Shown piece after piece: positions 20,566-31,415 of a stretch of 64,000 nt of DNA. Location: assembly GCA_034401135.1 (NCBI GenBank), contig JAWZSP010000009.1, positions 2,108,001 through 2,172,000 of the forward strand. The letters are read 5' to 3'. A model generated the notes under the pieces. It was not told the DNA's origin. It saw only the letters and a list, made by a program, of their open reading frames with translations, and did no database searches. Numbering within the stretch: position 1 is the first letter of the stretch; every line of letters starts with the position of its first letter. The position numbers and the translations under genes were made by a program. Source of the stretch: Volutella citrinella (lineage: Eukaryota; Ascomycota; Sordariomycetes; Hypocreales; Nectriaceae).

Positions 20566-22305
20566 ATTGAGAGAAGATGGTCAAAATGGAGTTGAGTGAA
20601 GCCTTTGATGGGTAGTATCGTCCTCCCGGGCTGGAGGGGAATAGTGTCGATTTTTATATTCCAGGACAACTATATCACGACCGGAATGGAGACATATCAC
20701 TCTTTAAGCTCCTTCCCAATTGTTTTGCGTGCATCGCACTACTGAGCTTGCGTTATCACAACCCCCGACCAAGTGGGTTGCTCGCCTCGTCGAGCTGCCC
20801 TTATCCAAGTTATCCCGCGGCAATGCCTCGAGCCACAGCCAAGTTGAGCACTAAATCCGATGGCTGAAGCGCCAATGGCAAGTCGTCACGTTCTCAGCGG
20901 ACGCAAAGACGCCATTGGGCCGTCCGGGCTGCCAAGAGACACACTTGTGAGTAGTCCTAGTCCGCTTGCAGCCTCTCGTAACGGGCAGACAGCACGCAAT
21001 TGGCTGGGCCTCGGCAAATAAGGTGCGCAATGCAGGCATATGGCCACGCCTAGTCGACGGCGGAAACTCCCGCAGGGGGAAAACTGTCGATTAAGTTAAG
21101 CCAGGGGGGGTCATATATGCAATATCATCCAGCTGCCTGTTCGGGAAGGTGATCGCCCAAGCTCCGAGTCGCGCGCCGGCACCTGTTATTCTGCTCATCC
21201 CGTCCACAATTTGCGGGGGACAGGTCACGTCCTGACAAAAATTCCCCATGGAGGTTCCTCTTTCGGACTCGGCCGCCTGCCGAGTGGCCCTGGCTCGGCC
21301 AGCGTCGATCTGTAGGGGCAAGATGCATGTCATGTTCTGGTACGATAGAATGACACCAGCAGCCTATCGGGGTGCCCTCCTCCGAAGATCCACTGCAATG
21401 ATACATAAGCCTGCGGCCAGCTGAAGATCGCTACCGTTACAGTCAAGGCACCGCGATTGCCAAAAGGTCCTCTCCATGGTCTTTTCGGAAGGAGATTTGA
21501 AAAGTTGACGCTTCACCGCGCTTTTGGCAGGACACAAGTTCAACGGGCATGCGGAACTTGCATTATCAGTTGCCTTGATTCCTCTGTCACTGCATTACAA
21601 AACTATATGCTGCTTGGTAAACATTCGATCACATAGCCGGGGAGAGTCTCCTGATAGGGCAGTTCATAAGATTATCGCATACGCGTACACCGATGACTAT
21701 TCGGCCAGCCAGCCGGGTTCCCGCCAGCAATGCATGAAGCCAAAAAAGAGCGGATATTCGCACTCTAGAACATGAATAGACTACCGGTTATTCAAAACAT
21801 TGACCTCGATTGCTATTGCCTGCTATGGATTAGGAAATAACGCACACTTCAAAGAGATGGAGCTTCAATATCCACGCCGATCGGAGCCCTGACAGTTTCG
21901 GAAAGGTATCCTATGCCCTGCAATGATTGGCATCAGGGTGCACCGGAAAAGGATAGGAAATGGCTACTAGGTTTAGCATGGAGTAATGTAACCGCCAAGA
22001 GATCGCCGCAACTTTTGCTAGCCCCAGAGCTGAGCGCCTGATCCCTGCAGACGAGTCACGACGGTGTCGCTTATCATAGTGGGCCCATTAACCCGTATTG
22101 CACCCAATAAGTGAGGCTTGGGCTCTTGGCTCATTTGAGGGTCTGTAGATCATCTTTTCCTCCGCAATCACCCAGCAATACACAGATTCTTCCATCTCCC
22201 CGATTGCTCGGCTTACATCATATGGCATTTGCTATGAAGATTCATATCAGCCCAAGCTAATTCTAAGCACATGTGAAGTACAATCGTTACCTACTCGCAG
22301 ACCCG
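20566..22305. other. Intergenic, no gene seen
   Basis: This 1.7-kb region lies between the subtilisin promoter and the 3' end of the NLR gene. No repeat or coding signal is clear. Confidence 0.45.
20651..20658 (-). promoter_or_regulatory. TATA box of the subtilisin gene
   Basis: TATAAAAA on the minus strand about 90 bp before the ATG at 20565. Confidence 0.5.
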
Positions 22306-25300
22306 TCAAGAGACCTTGGCTTCGGTCAATTCAATTTCGATGGGCTTGGCAAACCACTCTAGGCTTGCAAGTCGACTTTGATCGATTTCGAGTTCTAGAC
22401 CCTTCCCAAAATCGGTGTACATCCTGATTGTATTCCCTGAAACAGACGATTGTGCAAAGTCATGGAAGTTTGTGCTCAGCCTCAATATTGCGCGCCCATT
22501 GTAGGTAAGCCAGCGGCGGCTCGGGTGAATGCCAATGCCAGCCCAAAAAAAGCGTCCAGCTGATGCTGATTCCGTATCCGTAGTCCAATGAATCGTCCCA
22601 GAGTCGGTTTGTACGTAGGATTGATCACAAGGAAACTCAAGAGAGGTCGTCCCCTCAGCTAAAGAAACGGGGGTAAATACTCGCCTATCGTGGATGAAAA
22701 TGATAGAGACGGCTTGATGAACCGAAACGACCAGTGTACGGGAATCGGGTGAGAATTTGATAGACGCAGACCTGACAGAAAGCGGGTAGAGTCGGTGTGA
22801 GAAGAGAAGGGATCCCTTTGGGTCATTTCTGAAAACATCAACATTTCCGCGTAAATCTAACACAGCAAATAGCTTGCAGTCGTTCGAGAAGGCGAGTTCT
22901 GATGCTGCTTCCTCGACCGGAAGCTCCAGAGCACATTCTTCGTCGGCCAGACGCCAGACACAGACTTTGTTAGGACTGGCACTAGAAAGGAGATATTGAG
23001 AGTCGGGGGAAAATGCCATGAGATGGGCGGATGAGCACCAGGTGGTGCTGGTTCGAAATCGATGGATGAGCTGCAAAGTAGGAATAGTCCAGACGCTGAT
23101 CGAATGGGAGGAGGACGACGCCAAGAGCCTCGCATCCGGCGAAAACTTCAGACACTTGACTGCGGCTGTCTCACTCAGAGCGCTCACTAGGCTGATATCT
23201 TCACAGTTATAGAGCCTGACAACGGGGTCATCAACTGACTCTGCCACAGCGAGATAATTCGAGTCGGGTGAAAAGGTCAATGGCCCAGGATTCCTGACTT
23301 GTAGGCAGCAATTTACCTTCCAAGTCTTGGTGTCAATCACTTGAACCCCCCCTAGTGCACTATCCAGTGCCAGCCACCTCCAATCAGGGGAAGGATGTGG
23401 TGTGCCAAGGTATGTCGTAGATCGATCCTCGCCGTCATCGTCAACCTCAACTCCAGGAGCTGAGAGCAGCGAGAGTCCTAATATCTTGATGCTCGGTCCC
23501 GGATATGAGCCTTTGAATGCAAAAAACTTTGAATCGGGGCTGATTACCCCTCTTCCGCGACGTTCCAATTGATGTTCCCCCAATACGACGCCAGTTTCAA
23601 CGTCCCGAAGCATCAATAACCCAGGCACGGTAAGGCAGAGACGTTTTTCTCCCCCGAGGAACTCCACAGCCATGCCTACATATTGCATGTCATCTCGCCA
23701 TTGTCGTTTCATGAGCACCTTGGTCTTGCTTTCATGAATCGTTTCGATCTGTACATTTCCTTCGTCACGTACCAATGCCATGAGGTTTGAATCGGATGAG
23801 AAAGCGATGGGTTGTCGAGACGCAAGCGATTCGCCAATACCTTGAGTCCTAGCAGGAAGCCGTGTACCGTCAATAACCGCGAGACTCCCGCCAATACCCT
23901 CGATGACCCGAATGCAAACTCCACCTTTGACGTTCCATACTCGAGCAACGTTGGCCTCGTCGATTGAAACAAGAATTTCTGAATTCGGGGAGATTGCCAT
24001 GTGCAGGACATGGGACTCATGGCCGATCAAGTCTCGCACATTCTTGGTTGACTGTGGCTGCAGCTGCAGAAGGTGAATACTTGTTTCGCAGCGGCAAGAC
24101 GCAATGTATTCCCAATTTAGTGCCCACGCAATGTTCGACGGCATTTCTGAATGATAGACGATGTCTTCAAATGTATCATTTGCCAGGTTCCATACGCGGA
24201 CAGCAATCCAACCAAGGCCGGTAAAAGTTCCACCCAGCCGTTGCGAGTCAGGCGAAAAAAGCAGCGATGCAGTTTGGTAGAATTCCCCCCGAAGAACTTT
24301 AAGGCACTTGCCATCATCAACTGACCAGATTTTGATGATTCTGTCTTCAAATGCCGCAGCAATCATCTTTGAGTCGTGAGAGAAAGCTACATCTCGCACC
24401 TTGGCAAACTTGTTGTCTTCGAGTTCCACGAGCTCTCCATAGCCAAGGCGCCAGAGTCTTACGTGGCCCGGCGTACCCGCAGATGCGAGGAATCTAGAGT
24501 CAGGGGAGAATCTGAAACAATAAATACTCTCTGGGTAAGTTTCTAGGATTTCTAGACATGGATCCCAGTGCTCATCGTTTCCAGAAATCATCGCAAGCCA
24601 ATCAGGTGCTTCATGGAGAAACATCTTTCTGATAATGCTGGTCTTCGGAGCAAACAGAATGCTGGAAGAGTATAGCTGCAGAGGATGTAACCGAATCATG
24701 GCAATATTGACGCTTGTGAACCGTGAAGCGTCCTGCAAGAATAGCGACAGTTCAGTGCCAGCCTGCATCTCTATGCATCAATCTCTGATATTGAACATTC
24801 TGTCGGGGACTTACTCACTCTCACACATGACTCCAAATCATTGATCATCCTGAGGGCATCATTTGACTTTCCAGTCAGGACCAAGACCTCAATCCAGTGG
24901 AGAAAATGGGATGACAGACACATGTGCACCACGCCACCATCCTGGACAGGGCTGCCCGACTTTTGAACATGGGCGACCAAGTATTGGCAAGCGTATTGCA
25001 ACGCGGGAGGAATACTTCGGCTCACGATTTCTGGAACAAGATCTGATAGAGCTGCCGCCGGGGATACTAAGCCACATATGTTCTGCCGCAGTGTCTCTGA
25101 CATGATGTCAATGCAACATCTCGCCATGCTGTCATGTGAGGGCTCAGGGTTCATGCAGAATCTGTTTGATTGACCAGATCGACCCTTGACATCATGCAAA
25201 AAGTCTCTAAACGACAGATGCATCAGTCTGATCGGCTCAGCGCTGTCAGATGGAACATTCAGCACTGAATGCAATGGACGCAAGGTGCTGTGGAGGGTGA

Positions 25301-26913
25301 ATGAGGTAACCCTCAGAAGCTGCATCAGTGTTCCAGAGGACAGAGGAGTCTCAAGGATGACAATAGATCCAACGATAGCACGAAAGTTATCCAGGACCTC
25401 GGCTATGTCTTCTTCGTCGAGCTCTTCCAGGACACGGTCCAGCACGATCTGGTACATGACATCTAGTTTAGAGTATGGACGTCGTGAAATGGACTCTGTG
25501 ATTTGCCTCAGCCGGGCAATCGGGTCCAACTGCACTGTGTCGATGAATTGGCACATGGTGAATGCAACAATGAAGAGGGGAGTTGCCTGCTGAGCGAGGA
25601 CTGTGATTTGGTCCTTACTTGGCCAGTCTTGCTGTAAATCGTAATCCTTCTGGATTCTGGCCAGCTCTTGCTCCAGGTAGAGTGATATGTCGTGCTTAAC
25701 GTCCTCTTCGGGCACGTCATGAAGTACCAAATCCTCATGGGCATCCTTCACAGCTTTGAACCCCAGTCGAATGTGATGCTCTGGTCGGCTGGTTATGAAG
25801 ACCTTTAGGATAAGGGCCGAGTTATGGATTCGATTTGAGCATATCAGATCCAAGAACTGTTTGATGTCTCGGATTGCATCACATTCATCCAGGGCATCAA
25901 TAACGATGCCAAGAATCCGAGGTTGTTGATCCTTTTGTGCATTCTCAAGGCTTTCCAGTGGCTCCCTGACAAGTTTGTTGAATTGATGCGGAATCGATCT
26001 CTCACAAACCATTGGATCGGCTTTGACCACATCTGCCAGGTGGACAGCAAACGAGGGTACCGCATGGGCGATGTGCTTCGCGATCGTGCTGAAGAAATTG
26101 GACAAGGTACTGCGCTCAGCTTCGCCCCTCTTGAAGAAGAAGCTGGCGCCAAGCTGGTTCTTGGACGCCAAGGTATGAGCGAACGTCCTGGCGATGGTCG
26201 ACTTGCCAGTTCCAGCCATTCCATTCAGCCAGAAGATTGACTTGCCATCTGGGATGTCAAACCAACATGAAATATGTTCAAGGAGCTTGACTCGCGTGTT
26301 GGCCAGACACACTGAGCCACTAGACTCCTCGTGGGAGTCAAAACTTGCGCTCGTTGCTTCGGGAAGCCTATCCAGCTCCACTCGGTGTTCCTGGCTGAGC
26401 TGAATTTTGTAGATTTGTGTTGTCATCTCCTCAACATCCAGCAGAACGTTCCTAATGCTAGATTAGTATGCGTAAGTGGACCGATGGGCTCATAACGTAC
26501 GTTCCATCAACTTGGAGCGCCGAGCTGATAGTGCTCGTGCACTTCCGCACACCACAGACGATGTCCTCCACTTCTTGACTCTCCAAGGGCCATTTTAGCT
26601 TCCAGAGAGGAAACTTCTTCTTCCGCAGTACCTCTGCATTGAGCTTGGCCTCGAGTCCTCGGAGGCGATTGAGACAACTTGTCAATGACCCATTCAGATT
26701 CTGAGTCTCGGTGAGTTTTGCACCCCTTGGGCTCTCCAGTAGTCGCTGTATGGCTCTGGAAGCGTCGTTCAGGGAAGTCAACTCGGAATAGATTCGTTCT
26801 ATGTGCGATCGCGCGTTTTTGACCTTTCTGCCGTACTCAAAGCAGGCAGTGATGATTTTGAAGCTGACATCCACGACAGCGATGACGTTGGCGGCCACGC
26901 CGAGGCCCTCCAT
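22306..26913 (-). CDS. STAND/NLR-type protein: HeLo-like N-domain, NACHT, WD40 propeller
   Basis: Exons 26501-26913, 24819-26451 and 22306-24762, 1500 residues. The N-terminus ('MEGLGVAANVIAVVDVSF') matches the fungal N-terminal domain of STAND proteins (Helo_like_N). The NACHT P-loop 'GMAGTGKST' is at about 215-223, Walker B 'VIDALDEC' near 321-328, and 'VFITSRPEHH' follows. Exon 3 opens with 'LHPLQLYSSSILFAPKTSIIR', the usual linker before the propeller. About ten irregular WD40-like blades run to the end, each with an 'F-S-P-D-S' start such as 'FSPDSRFLASAG' and 'FSPDSQYLLSSA'. NLRs of this build act in heterokaryon incompatibility and are proposed fungal innate-immune sensors; the HeLo-like domain is the putative effector. 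The blades are divergent, unlike the near-identical, fast-evolving HNWD repeats of Podospora. Intact reading frame. Confidence 0.9.
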
Positions 26914-27240
26914 GGTTGATATCGCAATAAGAATACGTTCATGGGTTAACGGACGGCTAGGCTCTACTTTCGATGCCCATCCGCTCCGCTCTAGTGATGT
27001 GTTCGACGCTAAGTGCCAGGCACGAGATGAGATCTGAAGGAAGTGAGGGGAAAATCCGGTGGTGGAGTATGATCCACTAGCCATGCAGGGGTTTGGCCAA
27101 TCCTAAAGTGAGAAGAATGGCAAGGTACAGAGGGGGGTCAGCAGGCTTGGGTGGGGAGTTGCTTTGCATAGGGTAACCTAGAGACTACGTTGTGTCCAGT
27201 CCTGTGGCCTGTCTACACAGATTCTATGTTTCCTATTGCT
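26914..27240. other. Intergenic, NLR promoter region
   Basis: About 330 bp between the NLR start and the sugar porter stop. Nothing else seen. Confidence 0.5.
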
Positions 27241-28819
27241 CTATTTTGAGGTCTCCTGCACTCTCTCTGCTTCTGCAACCTCAACATCGTCCAACTTATG
27301 TGTGGGAGTGGCACGTAGCTGCCTAACATCATACGATCCGAACTGACGAAGAGGAACCCCAGCACGGAACATTTGATCCATTTGCTCCAATGTCTTCCCC
27401 TTGCCCTCCGGCACACAGAAAAAGATGAATAGAATGGCCAAGAAGCTGACGGATCCAAACACGAACCCGGTCTTAGAGTTCAGGGCGCGCAGACAGTAGG
27501 GAAGAATGAAGTTGGAGACAAAGCTAGTATCTGGTCAGTTTCGAGACACGTAGGCAGTAGTAAGGCACTTACTTGAAAAGCACGTTGATGAAGAAGCCGA
27601 CACGCAGGGTCGCGTCACGGAGCGACAAGGCGGGAATCTCCGTGGCTACGACGTAGCACAGAGGCGCCAGACCAATGGAGAAGCCAAAGGTCATGATACA
27701 CAGCATGCTAACGATACCGATCTTGAGACTGCTCGTGACCGGAGTGATCGTGCCCAGTCCACCCATTGTCATCAATCCCACACACATGGTCGTGGCACTG
27801 AGCAACAGCGGGAGTCGACGACCAACCTTGTCGTTGGTCATGAGGGAGATGAGGATGGCGAATGCGTTGATGGCGGCAATGACAAGACTGAAGACAAATG
27901 GGTTGACGGTTCCAAGCTGCTTGGCGTAGATGGCTCCGTACTGGCTAGCAAACTGCTGGCCGGTAGCTTGCTGGAAGAAGTTGATGCCAACAACCAGGGC
28001 CGTTCGCTTCAGGTTCTTTCGCGAGAAGATGTCAGTGAAGCGTCCCTTCTCGGTCTCGCTGTCAGCCTCGAGCTGTGCCTGCGTGGCGCGGAACTCCTCC
28101 TCGATTTCCTCAGCAGAGAAGGCTCCCTCTCGGAACTTGATCAGGTTGGCGCGGGCCTCGTCGACACGGCCCTTCTGCAGCAGCCATCGAGGCGACTCGG
28201 GTAGGAACCAGATGGAAGCGGCGATGATGGAGGGGATGATGTAGAAGAGTCCGAGCGGAATGCGCCAAGATCGGTTGTCCGGAATCCGGCTGGTTCCCAG
28301 GCACACACAGTTGATTACGAGGCCGCCCAGGATCAGGGCAAACTGGTAGGTCCCGACGATGAATCCTCGTACAGGCGCCGGCACAATCTCCGACTGGTAC
28401 GCAGGAACCACAGCAAGTTCCATCCCGACGTAGATGTAATTTAGGACACGCGCGGCCATGATCTGATGCTTGTTCATACTCGTGACGGCAATGGTGGCGG
28501 TGACGAGGGCGTAGATGCTCATGCTGAACATGCACATGCGGCGACCGAAGCGAGCAGAGACCCAGGAGCCGATGACGACGCCGGCAGCGAAGCCAATGTA
28601 GTTGAGCGAGTTGAAGAGCGAGAGCCACTCGGCGGGGAGGACCCACGTCTTCTTCTTGGGGTCGTAGACGCCAAACTGCTCGTCAAAGGCGTCCATGGCC
28701 TGTGTCGTGGCGAAGGCCTGGTTGTCGAAGCCATAGTTGAAGGATGAGAGGGCGATGATGGAGACGCCGATGGCCAGTCGGCTGTTGAAGTATTGTGTCT
28801 TCTCGCTGATGAATCCCAT
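27241..28819 (-). CDS. MFS sugar transporter (sugar porter family)
   Basis: Exons 27573-28819 and 27241-27523, 509 residues. The ATG at 28819 is preferred to the upstream TTG. Twelve hydrophobic segments are expected. Sugar-porter signatures are present: 'SARFGRRMCMF' after helix 2, 'FLPESPRWLLQKGR' after helix 6, 'NFFQQATGQQF' in helix 7, 'DKVGRRLPLL' after helix 8 and 'VPEGKGKTLEQMDQMF' at the C-terminus. The family imports mono- or disaccharides by proton symport at the plasma membrane. The sequence resembles fungal maltose/alpha-glucoside or quinate-type permeases, but the substrate cannot be set from motifs. The gene lies just downstream of a sulfatase on the same strand. TATATAA lies about 100 bp upstream. 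Confidence 0.92.
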
Positions 28820-29454
28820 GGTTACCAAGAGCAGTGAGAATTCTGGTTGGAGAAAAGAGTGCCAATGGGGACAAGCAGTGTTGATGTGTCCAAGTTGAGA
28901 CTGGAGGCGCGGCTGTTATATATCCATCGCGCCGGCACACGGGCTTCATATGAGCTGTTGTTTTTTCGCCCGTTGGCCCCACGGGGGAAGACCCCGTGGG
29001 ACAAAAGTTTAACTCCCATTTACTAGCGGAGAAACGCCATTGTGGGTTCAGTAGCACGCAAAGGGCGAGATCCGCGTCGCCGAGGTGGAAGAAGGGGCGT
29101 CAGCAAGGCTCGCGAGCGAGATCCGAGATTGGACATGATGGCGTCAAGACTCCCTAGCTGGCGCGAATTTTGAATCAGGGGCAGCCTATTTCTTACGGGA
29201 CACCTTTTTTGCAGGACTATTTATTGAGGCGACTGACTCACGATGCATCGGACTTTAGGTAATGTATCCGAAATGCCAAATTGGTGGTTGTGAATGGTGA
29301 AGATCCGAAGCAGTCATCACCACAGCGTTCGAAATTGGGCCTGATCGTCCTTTGAATGCTACATTCTTCAGCCTCACCAAGCTGACCTCTTTAGCCGTCT
29401 ATGTTCAATTTTATTATGAGGCAACTTGCAAATTACACATAAAGCGCCCATCCA
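28820..29454. other. Intergenic, sugar porter promoter
   Basis: Contains the sugar porter promoter and the 3' flank of the sulfatase. No other feature. Confidence 0.45.
28916..28922 (-). promoter_or_regulatory. TATA box of the sugar porter gene
   Basis: TATATAA on the minus strand about 97 bp before the ATG at 28819. Confidence 0.45.
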
Positions 29455-30996
29455 TCAGCCAATTCTCGTGGTTCCGTCGTCCACGTCCTTAGGCTTGCTT
29501 GGAGCCCAATGCGGCCCTTCCTTATTTCCAGGCCTCTTTAGGTCAAAGTCGAAGCGGTTGGGAAGCTTCAGGCCGCCAGCTTGGTATACCTGACTAACAA
29601 TTGCACTGACCCCGTCCTTGAACAACCACACATCGTCGGTGAGATACTGCCAGTCCTCTGTCTTCTGGCGCATCTCAAGCAGCGTTTCCTTGTATGCAGG
29701 GTCGTCTGCGAGGTTATTGATCTCCTCGGGGTCTGCTTCGAGATCGAATAACTCTTCAGGACCGCGGTAGATGTAGCTAGCCAGTCGGCGTCGACCAAGC
29801 ATAACCTCGGGGGTGTCGGAACCAACTTGGTCCATGAGGCTGTTGCGGATACCCTCCCAGCTCATGCTTCCGTAAATGTCCGTGCCAAACGGGAAGTTGA
29901 GCTGCCATGCGATGTTGCGGTGGTACTTGAACCTGTGATTGCGCATGAACCTTGTGGGCCAGTAGTTCTGGATCTCGTGGAACGTATGAGAACCAAAGAC
30001 GTGCTGCTTCCACTCGGCCTCCGCCAATAGCTCACCAGCCCCTAGGACGGGCAAAAATGAGTTTCCGAGACGTGCCGGGGACTTTCCAGTGTGGTCAGTC
30101 TTGACGTCGCCGTCCTTGTGGCCCGCCCAGTCAATGCAGGTTGGTAGAATATCTAGGAATGACACCATGTTGGGGTTGATGACGCCCGCCGGGCTGTTGG
30201 GCACTCGAACCAGGAGAGGAAGCCTCACACCTGCGTCATAGAGAGTGGTTTTTGAGTTGACAAACGGAGCACCGTTGTCGCTCATGAAGATAACCAGCGT
30301 GTTCTTGTCAAGGCCACACTTCGCAAGCTCGTCAAGCACAAGACCAACGCCATGATCCAGTCGGCTGATGGACTTGTAGTACTCAACAAGCTCCGTTCTT
30401 AACTCTGGAACATCGGTAATGAACTCGGGGATCTCAACGTCCTCGGGTTTGTAGTCTGGGACAGCAATGTCCTTGCAGTTGTCCTCGTCGTTGCCAAAGC
30501 CGCCTCTGGTAGCGTCCCGGTGGGGATCCCGGAAGCCAATGGTGAGATGGAAGGGGCGGCCTGTTTCGGCAGCCTTGTCGAAAAACTGGCCGGCCTGCGC
30601 AGCCTGCGCTCGGACATCTCGACTCTCGCTGGGCGCATACCATTCCCACGGGTACGCCGACCGGGGTCCGACATGGACCTTGCCAATGATGCCGGTCTGA
30701 TACCCCAACGAGTTGAACACGTGCGGCGCCGTCTCAACGTGCTCGTGCGTCTGGAAATGGTTCCATCCGTGGTTCAAGCCGTACTGGCCATTCTGGTGAG
30801 TGTGAAGTCCGGTGTAGATTGTTGAGCGGCTGCCGCTGCAGGACGCCGTGCTGGCAAATGCCTTTGTGAACCTGGTGCCCTGTGAGGCGAGCCTGTCTAT
30901 GTTTGGGGTGCTGATCGCCTTGACACCGTAGCAACCGAGCATCAGACCCAGGTCATCGGCAATCATCTGCACCACGTTCTTGTTTTCTGAAGCCAT
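29455..30996 (-). CDS. Sulfatase, N-sulfoglucosamine sulfohydrolase-like
   Basis: Single exon, 513 residues; the ATG at 30996 is the first true ATG of the frame. 'VVQMIADDLGLMLGCYG' gives the N-terminal metal-binding Asp pair, and 'GYQTGIIGKVHVGP' and 'VIFMSDNGAPF' are the later conserved sulfatase blocks, closest in look to heparan N-sulfatase (SGSH). The catalytic motif, normally C/S-x-P-x-R, reads C53-S-G-S-R57: Cys and Arg are kept but Pro is Gly. It should hydrolyse a sulfate ester or sulfamate, probably on a small sugar or amino-sugar. No signal peptide, so likely cytosolic, which fits import of the substrate by the neighbouring sugar porter. Activity depends on Cys-to-formylglycine conversion, which is uncertain with this motif. 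Confidence 0.88.
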   Translation of the reverse strand: MASENKNVVQMIADDLGLMLGCYGVKAISTPNIDRLASQGTRFTKAFASTASCSGSRSTIYTGLHTHQNGQYGLNHGWNHFQTHEHVETAPHVFNSLGYQTGIIGKVHVGPRSAYPWEWYAPSESRDVRAQAAQAGQFFDKAAETGRPFHLTIGFRDPHRDATRGGFGNDEDNCKDIAVPDYKPEDVEIPEFITDVPELRTELVEYYKSISRLDHGVGLVLDELAKCGLDKNTLVIFMSDNGAPFVNSKTTLYDAGVRLPLLVRVPNSPAGVINPNMVSFLDILPTCIDWAGHKDGDVKTDHTGKSPARLGNSFLPVLGAGELLAEAEWKQHVFGSHTFHEIQNYWPTRFMRNHRFKYHRNIAWQLNFPFGTDIYGSMSWEGIRNSLMDQVGSDTPEVMLGRRRLASYIYRGPEELFDLEADPEEINNLADDPAYKETLLEMRQKTEDWQYLTDDVWLFKDGVSAIVSQVYQAGGLKLPNRFDFDLKRPGNKEGPHWAPSKPKDVDDGTTRIG

Positions 30997-31415
30997 CGTT
31001 GGAGGAGGATGGTGCTGAGTAAGTGTCGAGATTTGGTGACAGTGGCCTCTGGTGTTGGTGAGGGCCGTCGACGATATAAAGCGGCACCTGATACTCAGAG
31101 ATTGCACATTTTGCTGTCAAGGACCAGGGCTCAGCGATGGGACAGGTGACGCCAAAACTGAGCGGTAATTTGCATTGAGTCGGGTTGGCGCTACGGATCT
31201 CGCTCTTGGCCTCGGCGTCGTCGGATGTCGCCCCGGCATGACAGGGACCAGCAGCGGATCTCGCTTTATATGCCTCCAAGCTCTCGCGGCCGGTAATTAT
31301 CATGACGGAAGACATTTTTCGCACATGACTCGGCGCCGTATCCTGGTAATTTATTGATCAAATGAGCCTATAGTCGAAACAGGAAGCGCAGGAAGTATTG
31401 CAATGACGATTATCG
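30997..31415. other. Intergenic, sulfatase promoter
   Basis: 419 bp between the sulfatase start and the transcription-factor stop; 'GATATAAAG' (plus-strand reading) sits near 31073-31081. No gene seen. Confidence 0.45.
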
